Part shown: one piece after another, positions 1-6,456 of the stretch
Position numbering within the stretch: the stretch's first letter is position 1
Layout of the letters: every line of letters begins with the position of its first letter
Source of the DNA: Chitinophagaceae bacterium
Lineage (GTDB): Bacteria; Bacteroidota; Bacteroidia; Chitinophagales; Chitinophagaceae
DNA length: 7,801 bases
Assembly: GCA_019747455.1 (NCBI GenBank)
Contig: JAIEQT010000559.1
Span: forward strand, 1-7,801
Direction of reading: 5' to 3'
The notes under the pieces: model-generated
Seen by the model: only the letters and a program-made list of their open reading frames with translations
Databases searched by the model: none
Told to the model about the DNA's origin: nothing
Made by a program: the position numbers and the translations under genes

Positions 1-2430
1 GTTAACTATGAAATGACACGCAGACAAGAGCCTACTTTCTATAATGTTGGAGATCCGGGAGCAGCTATTACCAGCACAGAAGCTACTCAAATTGCAAATA
101 AATTACTTGGTTTAGGATATGACCCCGGAAGTTATTTAGGTTCTTATAAGCTTTTCACAAACAGTGATAAATTCTTTACCCGCTTCGATTTCAACCTTGA
201 TAAAAAAACTACTTTGATGGTGAGAGGATTGTATACTAAAGGGTGGGGTAACAATTTGGAAAGATCATCTACCAACTTCCAATTTGGGAATACCGATTTT
301 ACGCAATATACCAATAACGTAAATTTGGTTGCCGAGTTAAAAACAAGATTCAATAATCGTTGGAGTAATCAGTTCAATACCAGTTATATCAATGTTAAAG
401 AATATCGCGATTTCCCGGGCACTTTGGCTCCTTTCATGGATATTGATAATGGTCGTATTTGGGTTGGTACATGGAGAGAGGCTTCTATCTATAATATGAA
501 ACAACAGACTTTTGAAATTTCTGATAACGTAACATATACTACAGGAAGCCATAAATTTACTTTTGGAACGCATAATGAGTTTTATAATTTAACATACGGG
601 TTTATTAACTCCTGGAATGGAAGATGGGAATACTCAAGAGGTGTAAATAGCTTCTTAGCAGATAATCCTAGCCGTGTTAGAGGCGCCTTCTCTTTAGATC
701 AAAGTAAATTACCAAATACAAGAGATAATATTTTCAACAATCCACCCAATCCTTTCAAAGTTGCTCTCTTGAGCGCTTATGTACAGGATGAATATGCGGT
801 TTCTCCAAAATTAAAAATTACTGCAGGAATAAGACTTGATTATGCTTCTACAGGTAATCAACCGGGTGTAGATCCTCAGTTGAATACAACGAATACCAAC
901 CCTTCCACAGGCCAACCTTTATATGTATCTGCCAATCCTACATATACCAATACGCCATTCTCTCAGCTAAGCAACTCATGGCTTGGTAATACTGCTATAT
1001 CGCCTCGTTTAGCATTTAGTTACGATGTAAATGGTAATCAGTCAGTAATTATTCGTGGTGGTATTGGCGTATTTACAGGTAGAGTACCTTTTGCCTGGAT
1101 GGGTTATGGCTATACGCTTAATGGTCAAACCTATGGTAATATAGACTGGAATGGTCCGGCCGCAGGTCAAACAGTTCCTTTAGCTATCAATCCTCAAGGG
1201 TTGAGAGATACCGTTACTAAATACGGAGGTGCCGCACAAAGCAGTACCAGAGAAGTAGATGTTGTAGATAACAATTTTAAATTACCTCGTATTTTAAGAA
1301 CCAATATCGCTGTAGATTACAAATTTGGAAATGGTTATAAATTTAGTTTTGATGTTTTATACACAAAAACACTTTATGATATTAAGTTCCAACAAATTAA
1401 CCTAAGAGATTCTGTTGCCTATTACACATCTAATCCGGGTGTGCCAACACAAACTCCTTTCTATATTAACACGAATAGCCGTAGATATAATGGCTCTTAC
1501 TCGAATGTTTATTTCCTAACAAATACTACAGAGGGGTATCGATATAATGTTACCGCACAAATTTCTAAAACAACTAATAATATCAAAACCGGAAACCATA
1601 TTATGAGTTTGAACTGGAGTGCAGCGTATACGTATGGTTACAGTAAGGATGTGAGTAATGGTATCAGAAACTCTTGGGAAAGTAATTATAACTTAAATCC
1701 TAGTATTATTCCCAATAACTCTCAATTGGCTTTTTCTAACTTTGATCTTCGTCACCGTATCGTTGGTACTATTAGCACTACACAATATTGGAATAATAAG
1801 AATGCCACATCGTTTACATTCTTTTATGCGGGACAGTCTGGAAGTCCATATACTTTGGTATACCAGAGTGCACCATTCGGAAATGGAAATAATGCTTCGC
1901 TTCCATATATACCAAGAGATGCTAATGATATACGCTTAATAGATTATACATTGAACGGTACAGTATACACAGCTGCACAACAACGTGTGGATTTGGATGC
2001 ATTTATAAGCGGTGACAAATATTTGAATTCTCGTAGAGGGCAATATGCCGAAAGAAATGGTTTGCGTACTCCCTGGAATCATCAGCTTGATCTTAAGATT
2101 ATGCATGAGTTTAAGTTGAGTGCTAAGAATAAGGCACAGTCTTTACAGATCAGTTTAGATATTTTCAACGTATTGAATTTATTAAACAATGATTGGGGAC
2201 ATGTGAATTTTGTTACCAACGTAAATAACTATACAGTCAATTTCTTAAGTTTTGCGGCAAATACGGCTACAAGCGGATTACCTGGTACCAATGCAATAGG
2301 AGCGCCGTCTACTGGTTATATTCCTACGTTTAATTTTATCAAACCTACCGGTATTAATGGTAATTATTATACACTTGATCCTATCAATTCTCGTTGGCAA
2401 GGTCAGTTAGGAATCAAATATAACTTCTAA
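1..2430 (+). CDS. TonB-dependent receptor, Oar-like, C-terminal barrel (5' partial)
   Basis: This is an outer-membrane beta-barrel protein of the TonB-dependent receptor superfamily, the type that imports large substrates across the outer membrane using ExbBD-TonB energy. The reading frame is open from base 1 and an in-frame ATG at 13 follows four sense codons, so that ATG is probably internal and the gene is cut by the window edge. The plug domain and any N-terminal carboxypeptidase-regulatory-like domain are not present. What remains (about 809 residues) is rich in alternating aromatic and polar strands. Recognisable late-barrel motifs are AYVQDEY (about residues 255-261 counted from base 13), a following segment ending in GIRLDY, FDLRHRIVG, and the FNVLNLLN segment near residue 718. 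The chain ends in ...GIKYNF; a terminal Phe is the usual signal for barrel insertion by BAM. Tandem stops TAATAA close the frame. The substrate cannot be told. The family resembles the Oar/OmpA-related TonB receptors of Bacteroidota rather than SusC, and no SusD-like partner follows it. Confidence 0.9.
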   Translation, partial: VNYEMTRRQEPTFYNVGDPGAAITSTEATQIANKLLGLGYDPGSYLGSYKLFTNSDKFFTRFDFNLDKKTTLMVRGLYTKGWGNNLERSSTNFQFGNTDFTQYTNNVNLVAELKTRFNNRWSNQFNTSYINVKEYRDFPGTLAPFMDIDNGRIWVGTWREASIYNMKQQTFEISDNVTYTTGSHKFTFGTHNEFYNLTYGFINSWNGRWEYSRGVNSFLADNPSRVRGAFSLDQSKLPNTRDNIFNNPPNPFKVALLSAYVQDEYAVSPKLKITAGIRLDYASTGNQPGVDPQLNTTNTNPSTGQPLYVSANPTYTNTPFSQLSNSWLGNTAISPRLAFSYDVNGNQSVIIRGGIGVFTGRVPFAWMGYGYTLNGQTYGNIDWNGPAAGQTVPLAINPQGLRDTVTKYGGAAQSSTREVDVVDNNFKLPRILRTNIAVDYKFGNGYKFSFDVLYTKTLYDIKFQQINLRDSVAYYTSNPGVPTQTPFYINTNSRRYNGSYSNVYFLTNTTEGYRYNVTAQISKTTNNIKTGNHIMSLNWSAAYTYGYSKDVSNGIRNSWESNYNLNPSIIPNNSQLAFSNFDLRHRIVGTISTTQYWNNKNATSFTFFYAGQSGSPYTLVYQSAPFGNGNNASLPYIPRDANDIRLIDYTLNGTVYTAAQQRVDLDAFISGDKYLNSRRGQYAERNGLRTPWNHQLDLKIMHEFKLSAKNKAQSLQISLDIFNVLNLLNNDWGHVNFVTNVNNYTVNFLSFAANTATSGLPGTNAIGAPSTGYIPTFNFIKPTGINGNYYTLDPINSRWQGQLGIKYNF

Positions 2431-2456
2431 TAATTTCGGGGGAGATTATTCAAAGT

Positions 2457-2488
2457 AAAAAGCCGTTTCATTTGAAACGGCTTTTTTT
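2457..2488. terminator. bidirectional rho-independent terminator
   Basis: A perfect 14-bp inverted repeat lies between two convergent genes. The left arm is AAAAAGCCGTTTCA (2457-2470), the right arm is TGAAACGGCTTTTT (2473-2486), and the T run continues to 2488. The top strand ends in a run of seven T residues and the bottom strand in a run of five, so the hairpin can stop transcripts from the receptor gene (stop 27 nt upstream) and from dxs (stop 28 nt away on the other side). Confidence 0.9.
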
Positions 2489-2515
2489 GACAACTTTTAC
2501 AAGCGACCCATTAAA

Positions 2516-4450
2516 TTAAATTAAAACTGGTTGGTTAATTAATGTGCGCACGGCATCAGCAATGCCTTGTGCATCGTAAGCACATTCTCTGTGTAGTTCT
2601 TTAGGAGTACCATGTTCCACCAAACGATCGGGGATACCCAATATTTTTACATCAGCTTTATAACCATGTGCATTCATGAATTCTAAAACTGCCGAACCAA
2701 AACCGCCAATAACAGTTCCATCTTCTACTGTTACAATTTTATCATATTGGCTAAAAGCCTCATGTAGTAAATCTTCATCAATAGGTTTCACAAAACGAAG
2801 ATCATAATGAGCAGGATCAATACCCTGCCCTCTCAATTCGCGAATAGCTGTTTGTGCAAAATTACCAGGATGACCGAAACTCAATATAGCAATATCTTTT
2901 CCGTCTTTTAACTTTCTTCCCTTGCCAATGGGTAATTCTTCAAATGCTGTTCTCCAATTGGGCATCACGCCTTCTCCCCGAGGATAACGAATAACAAAAG
3001 GATAATTATTCTTCTCCAACTGTGCCGTGTACATTAGGTTCCTTAATTCTTGTTCATTCATTGGTGCGGATACCACCAAATTAGGTATACAGCGCATGTA
3101 AGGAATATCATAGCAACCATGGTGTGTAGGGCCATCTTCTCCTACCAGTCCGGCCCTGTCTAAACAAAACACAACGGGTAATTTTTGAATAGCCACATCA
3201 TGCACTACCTGATCATAAGCACGTTGCATGAATGAGGAATAGATATTACAGAATACACGTAAACCCTGTGTAGCCATACCTGCACTTACTGTTACCGCAT
3301 GTTGCTCACAAATGCCTACATCAAAAGCGCGACTTGGCATTTTCTCCATCATAAATTTTAAAGAAGAGCCACTGGGCATTGCAGGTGTAACGCCCATGAT
3401 TTTCTCATTCATTTCCGCAAGTTCAATCATGGTATGACCGAATACATCTTGGTATTTTGGCGGTTGTGGTGTATCGATCTTCTTCTTAAAGATTTCACCA
3501 GTTACTTTATCAAATAAACCCGGTGCATGCCATTTGGTTTGATCTTTTTCTGCTAATGCATATCCCTTCCCTTTTACAGTAACGATATGTAAAATTTTAG
3601 GTCCGGGCATTTCTTTTAAATCCTTTAAGGTATCAACTAGCTTCGTAATATTATGTCCGTCGATAGGGCCGAAATAGCGAAGTTTTAGTGCTTCAAATAA
3701 GTTACTGCTCTTAGTTACTACTCCTTTTAAACTGGCTTCTAGTTTGCTTGCCATTTCCCGGGTAAAGTTTTTGCCTACGGGTAATTTACCCATGAGGTTC
3801 CACACTTCATCCCGTAATTTATTATAGGTAGGAGAAGTACTGATATCGGTTAAGTATTCTTTCAGTGCCCCAACATTGGGGTCGATACTCATACAATTAT
3901 CATTCAAAATAATAAGCACATCGCTATCGGCAACACCGGCATGGTTCATGGCTTCAAAAGCCATCCCGGCTGTCATAGACCCATCTCCAATGATTGCAAC
4001 GGATTTTCTATTTTCTCCCTTATGTTTAGCCGCAATAGCCATACCCAATGCAGCAGAAATAGAAGTGGAAGAGTGGCCTACACCAAATGTGTCGTACTCA
4101 CTTTCGGAACGCTTAGGGAAACCACTTAACCCTTTATACTTACGGTTAGTAGCAAAATTATCGCGCCTGCCGGTAAGAATTTTATGTCCGTAAGCCTGGT
4201 GGCCTACATCCCAAACCAACTGATCATAAGGCGTATTATACACATAATGCAAGGCCACACTTAGCTCTACAACCCCTAAGCTGGCAGCAAAATGGCCTCC
4301 ATGTACACTTACTACGTCTATTATATATTGTCTTAATTCATCACACACCTGGTGTAATTGCTTGCGATTGAGCTTTTTTAGATCTGCGGGACTATCAATA
4401 TGCTTTAAAAGTGGGCCAGGGATAAATTCCATGTAAGCGTTATTTAACAT
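2516..4450 (-). CDS. dxs: 1-deoxy-D-xylulose-5-phosphate synthase
   Basis: This cytoplasmic thiamine-diphosphate enzyme condenses pyruvate with glyceraldehyde 3-phosphate to give 1-deoxy-D-xylulose 5-phosphate and CO2. That is the entry step of the MEP isoprenoid pathway, and the product also feeds thiamine and pyridoxal synthesis. Residues are counted from the 4450 ATG (644 aa). The N-terminal TPP domain has GGHFAASLG (51-59), VGHQAY (82-87), VGHSS (124-128), the GDG motif at 155-157 and its partner NDNCMSID (183-190), then GPIDGHN (261-267). The pyrimidine-binding transketolase domain carries the catalytic Glu382 in GICEQHA, QRAYDQ (409-414), and Asp439/His443 in GEDGPTHHG. The C-terminal transketolase domain includes VKPIDEDL and GGFGSAV. 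The length is normal for the family (about 620-640) and the frame is intact. The first six residues are probably not translated: an ATG at 4432 gives MEFIPGPLL, matching the usual Dxs N-terminus, and a promoter box abuts the 4450 ATG. It is transcribed alone, divergently from the histidine kinase gene. Confidence 0.97.
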   Translation of the reverse strand: MLNNAYMEFIPGPLLKHIDSPADLKKLNRKQLHQVCDELRQYIIDVVSVHGGHFAASLGVVELSVALHYVYNTPYDQLVWDVGHQAYGHKILTGRRDNFATNRKYKGLSGFPKRSESEYDTFGVGHSSTSISAALGMAIAAKHKGENRKSVAIIGDGSMTAGMAFEAMNHAGVADSDVLIILNDNCMSIDPNVGALKEYLTDISTSPTYNKLRDEVWNLMGKLPVGKNFTREMASKLEASLKGVVTKSSNLFEALKLRYFGPIDGHNITKLVDTLKDLKEMPGPKILHIVTVKGKGYALAEKDQTKWHAPGLFDKVTGEIFKKKIDTPQPPKYQDVFGHTMIELAEMNEKIMGVTPAMPSGSSLKFMMEKMPSRAFDVGICEQHAVTVSAGMATQGLRVFCNIYSSFMQRAYDQVVHDVAIQKLPVVFCLDRAGLVGEDGPTHHGCYDIPYMRCIPNLVVSAPMNEQELRNLMYTAQLEKNNYPFVIRYPRGEGVMPNWRTAFEELPIGKGRKLKDGKDIAILSFGHPGNFAQTAIRELRGQGIDPAHYDLRFVKPIDEDLLHEAFSQYDKIVTVEDGTVIGGFGSAVLEFMNAHGYKADVKILGIPDRLVEHGTPKELHRECAYDAQGIADAVRTLINQPVLI

Positions 4451-4451
4451 A

Positions 4452-4459
4452 CAAAATTA
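4452..4459 (-). promoter_or_regulatory. dxs: candidate -7 promoter box for dxs
   Basis: Read on the minus strand this is TAATTTTG, a full match to the Bacteroidota -7 consensus TAnnTTTG. It sits one base before the 4450 ATG, so transcription would begin at roughly 4444-4447, inside the longest version of the reading frame. This favours the ATG at 4432, with a leader of about a dozen bases. No convincing -33 TTTG element is visible at the usual distance, so the call rests on one box in AT-rich DNA. Confidence 0.5.
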
Positions 4460-4500
4460 CTTAGAACATACGGGAAAAGAGATAGTTCGGCTGAAAAAAC

Positions 4501-4531
4501 ACAATTTTCTGCCAAACAGCCGTCAATTTTG
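4501..4531. repeat. pair of 9-bp direct repeats, possible LytTR operator
   Basis: ACAATTTTC (4501-4509) and TCAATTTTG (4523-4531) share the core CAATTTT and are separated by 13 bp, so their starts are 22 bp apart, about two helical turns. LytTR-domain regulators such as AlgR and VirR bind pairs of roughly 9-bp direct repeats with 12-13 bp spacers, and the half-sites partly fit the published-style pattern ([TA][AC][CA]GTTN[AG][TG]), with the G replaced by A. The pair lies upstream of the operon encoding a LytTR regulator and of dxs. The geometry is directly seen; the operator function is inference, and AT-rich intergenic DNA can produce such repeats by chance. Confidence 0.3.
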
Positions 4532-4572
4532 CCATTAATCCCATTTCATAGTATGCCCGAAACGTAGTAATT

Positions 4573-4580
4573 TACCTTTG
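4573..4580 (+). promoter_or_regulatory. candidate -7 promoter box for the kinase-regulator operon
   Basis: TACCTTTG matches the Bacteroidota -7 consensus TAnnTTTG at every fixed position. It ends six bases before the ATG at 4587, which places the expected transcription start at or within a few bases of that codon and implies a leaderless or nearly leaderless mRNA. The box also contains the first base positions of an upstream in-frame TTG (4578), which argues against TTG as the start. No clear -33 TTTG is seen 19-23 bp upstream. Confidence 0.55.
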
Positions 4581-4586
4581 TTACAC

Positions 4587-5639
4587 ATGAGAAACAAGAA
4601 AGTATTGTATTGGTGGTGCCATGTAGGTGGCTGGTTGCTCTATGGATTGACCATGGTATTTTTTGCCTTTGTTTTTGACAGCAGTATATCTAAGGTATTT
4701 TATCCTAAGTTATTGGTAATCATTCTTTCCGGTTTTTTGTACACCCATTTGCTTAGAAGCTTAATTAAGGCTTTTGGTTTGAGACCCCCTGCTTTAGCCA
4801 AAAAATGGTGGCAGTTTACGGTTTTGATGATAAGCATTTTAGTACTTTTTAACCTCACTAATAGTGCCATTGCAGAGTGGTTGCGTTTATATGACCCTTT
4901 GCGAAAAGTAACTGTTGAAAAAAGATTTTTGATCAATTTGGTTTCCGATTCGCCATTGATTTTAGTGTGGACCTCTATTTATTATCTCTGGCACTATATT
5001 GAGCTGGGTACCAAAACAGAAATTCAGAAGGCCAGGTTGGAAGGAATGGTAAAAGAATTAGAATTAAAAACTATTAAATCCCATATCAATCCTCATTTTA
5101 TATTTAACGCCTTAAATAGTATCCGTGCATTAGTGGATGAAAATCCGGAGCGAGCAAGAACAGCCATTACTGAGTTGAGCAATATTTTGAGAAGCAGTAT
5201 GCAAGCCGAGAAGTTGGAAACGGTACCTTTTGAACGGGAGTTGAATATTGTTAAGGACTATTTGGCTTTAGAGCATATTCGGTTTGAAGATAGGTTGCAT
5301 ATTGAGTACGATATTGATGAAGATACACTCGATCAGCCGGTACCCCCCATGATGTTACAGACGCTTGTAGAGAATGCCATTAAGCACGGTATCAGTAAGC
5401 AAAAAGAAGGAGGCTTGGTTCGCGTTATTTCCGACTTTAGAGAAGATCATCATGAAGTGATTGTTCAAAATACAGGTGAACTGGAGGATAACGGCAATCC
5501 TGAAGGATTTGGGATCAGTAGTACACATAACAGATTAAAATTATTATTCAGAGGAAAAGCTAAATTTGAAATTTCAAATATGCCCGATCATTTAGTTGAG
5601 GCAAAAATAATTTTGCCGGTTGCGGGTGTAAAAGCTTAA
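4587..5639 (+). CDS. LytS-type membrane sensor histidine kinase
   Basis: This is a two-component sensor kinase of the LytS/YehU class (His_kinase family), which autophosphorylates on His and passes the phosphate to a LytTR regulator. Counted from the 4587 ATG it has 350 residues. Four hydrophobic helices lie at about 14-31, 38-57, 76-96 and 113-135, joined by short loops, so there is no sizeable extracytoplasmic sensor domain and the ligand cannot be predicted. A short coiled-coil-like linker (141-163) leads to the H-box KSHINPHFIFNALNSI (164-179), with His170 in NPHF as the likely phospho-acceptor. The ATPase part has the N-box LVENAIKHG (260-268), an NTG motif (295-297) and the glycine box GFGISSTHNRLKLLF (307-321). 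All expected motifs are intact. The ATG at 4587 is preferred over an in-frame TTG at 4578 because the TTG overlaps a promoter -7 box. The gene is followed after 16 nt by its cognate regulator, so the two form an operon. Confidence 0.93.
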   Translation: MRNKKVLYWWCHVGGWLLYGLTMVFFAFVFDSSISKVFYPKLLVIILSGFLYTHLLRSLIKAFGLRPPALAKKWWQFTVLMISILVLFNLTNSAIAEWLRLYDPLRKVTVEKRFLINLVSDSPLILVWTSIYYLWHYIELGTKTEIQKARLEGMVKELELKTIKSHINPHFIFNALNSIRALVDENPERARTAITELSNILRSSMQAEKLETVPFERELNIVKDYLALEHIRFEDRLHIEYDIDEDTLDQPVPPMMLQTLVENAIKHGISKQKEGGLVRVISDFREDHHEVIVQNTGELEDNGNPEGFGISSTHNRLKLLFRGKAKFEISNMPDHLVEAKIILPVAGVKA

Positions 5640-5655
5640 AATTATAATTTACAAT

Positions 5656-6387
5656 ATGGCTATTAAAGCAATTATTATCGACGATGAAAGATTAGCAAGA
5701 AATGAGTTAAAGAAACTCTTGCAAGATCATGGTGATATTGAGATAGTAGAAGAGGCGGCCAATGTTGACGATGGTATCGAAAAAATTGAAACCTTGAATC
5801 CCGATCTGATTTTTTTAGATATTCAAATGCCGGGTAAAACAGGATTTGATTTATTGGCAGAAGTAGAGAAAGCACCTAAGGTTATATTTACCACAGCATA
5901 TGATGAATATGCCATTAGGGCTTTTGAAGTAAATGCCTTGGACTACCTACTAAAACCGATTGAACCGAAACGCTTATCGGATGCCATTCAAAAATTACAG
6001 GCTGAGTTATTTAAGGAAAGTATTGGTATTAATGGAGTAAACCGAGGCCCACTTACGGAACATGATCAGGTATTTGTAAAAGATGGGGAACGTTGCTGGT
6101 TTGTGAAACTTGGCGAGATACGTTTATTTGAAAGTGTTGGTAATTATGCTAAAGTATTTTTTGGTACCAATAAACCATTGATTTTAAAATCTCTCAATGC
6201 GCTTGAAGAAAGGCTGGATGATCGTATGTTCTTCAGAGCCAATAGAAAGCATATTATCAATTTAAGGTGGATTGAAAAAATTGAGCCTTATTTTAACGGA
6301 GGATTATTACTCGATTTAAAAGGCGGCGAAAAGATTGAAGTGAGCCGGAGGCAAACGGTTAAGTTTAAGGAGATGATGTCGCTTTAG
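5656..6387 (+). CDS. LytTR-family response regulator
   Basis: This is the cytoplasmic DNA-binding response regulator partnering the kinase encoded immediately upstream (16-nt gap, no terminator between). It has 243 residues, the normal size for the family. The receiver domain spans about 3-118: acidic residues Asp9 and Asp10 in IIIDDE, the phospho-acceptor Asp55 in FLDIQMPG, Thr80 in FTTAYDEYA, and Lys100 in YLLKPIEP. A linker of about 20 residues follows. The LytTR DNA-binding domain spans about 138-241, with FESVGNYAKVFF (158-169), LEERL (183-187), the diagnostic FRANRKHIINL (193-203), and VSRRQTVKFKEM near the end. LytTR proteins bind paired direct repeats upstream of target promoters. Here a candidate pair lies at 4501-4531, upstream of this operon. 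The regulon is not evident from sequence; the secreted peptidase downstream is a possible but unproven target. Confidence 0.95.
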   Translation: MAIKAIIIDDERLARNELKKLLQDHGDIEIVEEAANVDDGIEKIETLNPDLIFLDIQMPGKTGFDLLAEVEKAPKVIFTTAYDEYAIRAFEVNALDYLLKPIEPKRLSDAIQKLQAELFKESIGINGVNRGPLTEHDQVFVKDGERCWFVKLGEIRLFESVGNYAKVFFGTNKPLILKSLNALEERLDDRMFFRANRKHIINLRWIEKIEPYFNGGLLLDLKGGEKIEVSRRQTVKFKEMMSL

Positions 6388-6425
6388 AAGAAATCGTCTG
6401 TACGTCGGGTCGTCTTTTCTTCTAA
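6384..6425 (+). terminator. hairpin at the end of the kinase-regulator operon, possible terminator
   Basis: TTAGAAGAAA (6384-6393) and TTTCTTCTAA (6416-6425) form a perfect 10-bp inverted repeat around a 22-nt loop, and the left arm contains the stop codon of the response regulator. The stem is AT-rich and there is no long T run after the right arm, so it is a weak candidate for intrinsic termination. The shorter stem ACG/CGT within the loop (6402-6413), followed by CTTTTCTTCT, is an alternative terminator form. It may instead be a 3'-end stabilising structure. Confidence 0.4.
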
Positions 6426-6456
6426 CTAACTATCCTATAAAATTATTAATTTATTT

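Noticed and set aside
13..15. ATG at base 13 as the true start of the receptor
   Set aside because: The frame is open upstream to the window edge, and the protein from this ATG lacks signal peptide, TonB box and plug domain, so it is an internal Met of a truncated gene.
144..573. Two minus-strand open frames inside the receptor gene
   Set aside because: They are antisense to a clear barrel-coding region and have no independent support such as a promoter, domain or conserved motif.
3876..4193. Open frame of about 105 codons on the plus strand inside dxs
   Set aside because: It lies fully antisense to well-conserved dxs sequence around the GDG and VGHSS motifs, has no promoter or start context, and its peptide is low in family-like features; it is a shadow of the real gene.
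4186..4212. Dxs has Gly rather than the common Pro in HQAYGHK
   Set aside because: To my knowledge this substitution is frequent in Bacteroidota Dxs proteins and the catalytic residues are intact, so it is not a sign of altered function.
4578..4586. TTG start that would add three residues to the histidine kinase
   Set aside because: The codon is part of the TACCTTTG promoter box, and an ATG occurs three codons later; TTG starts are also uncommon in this group.
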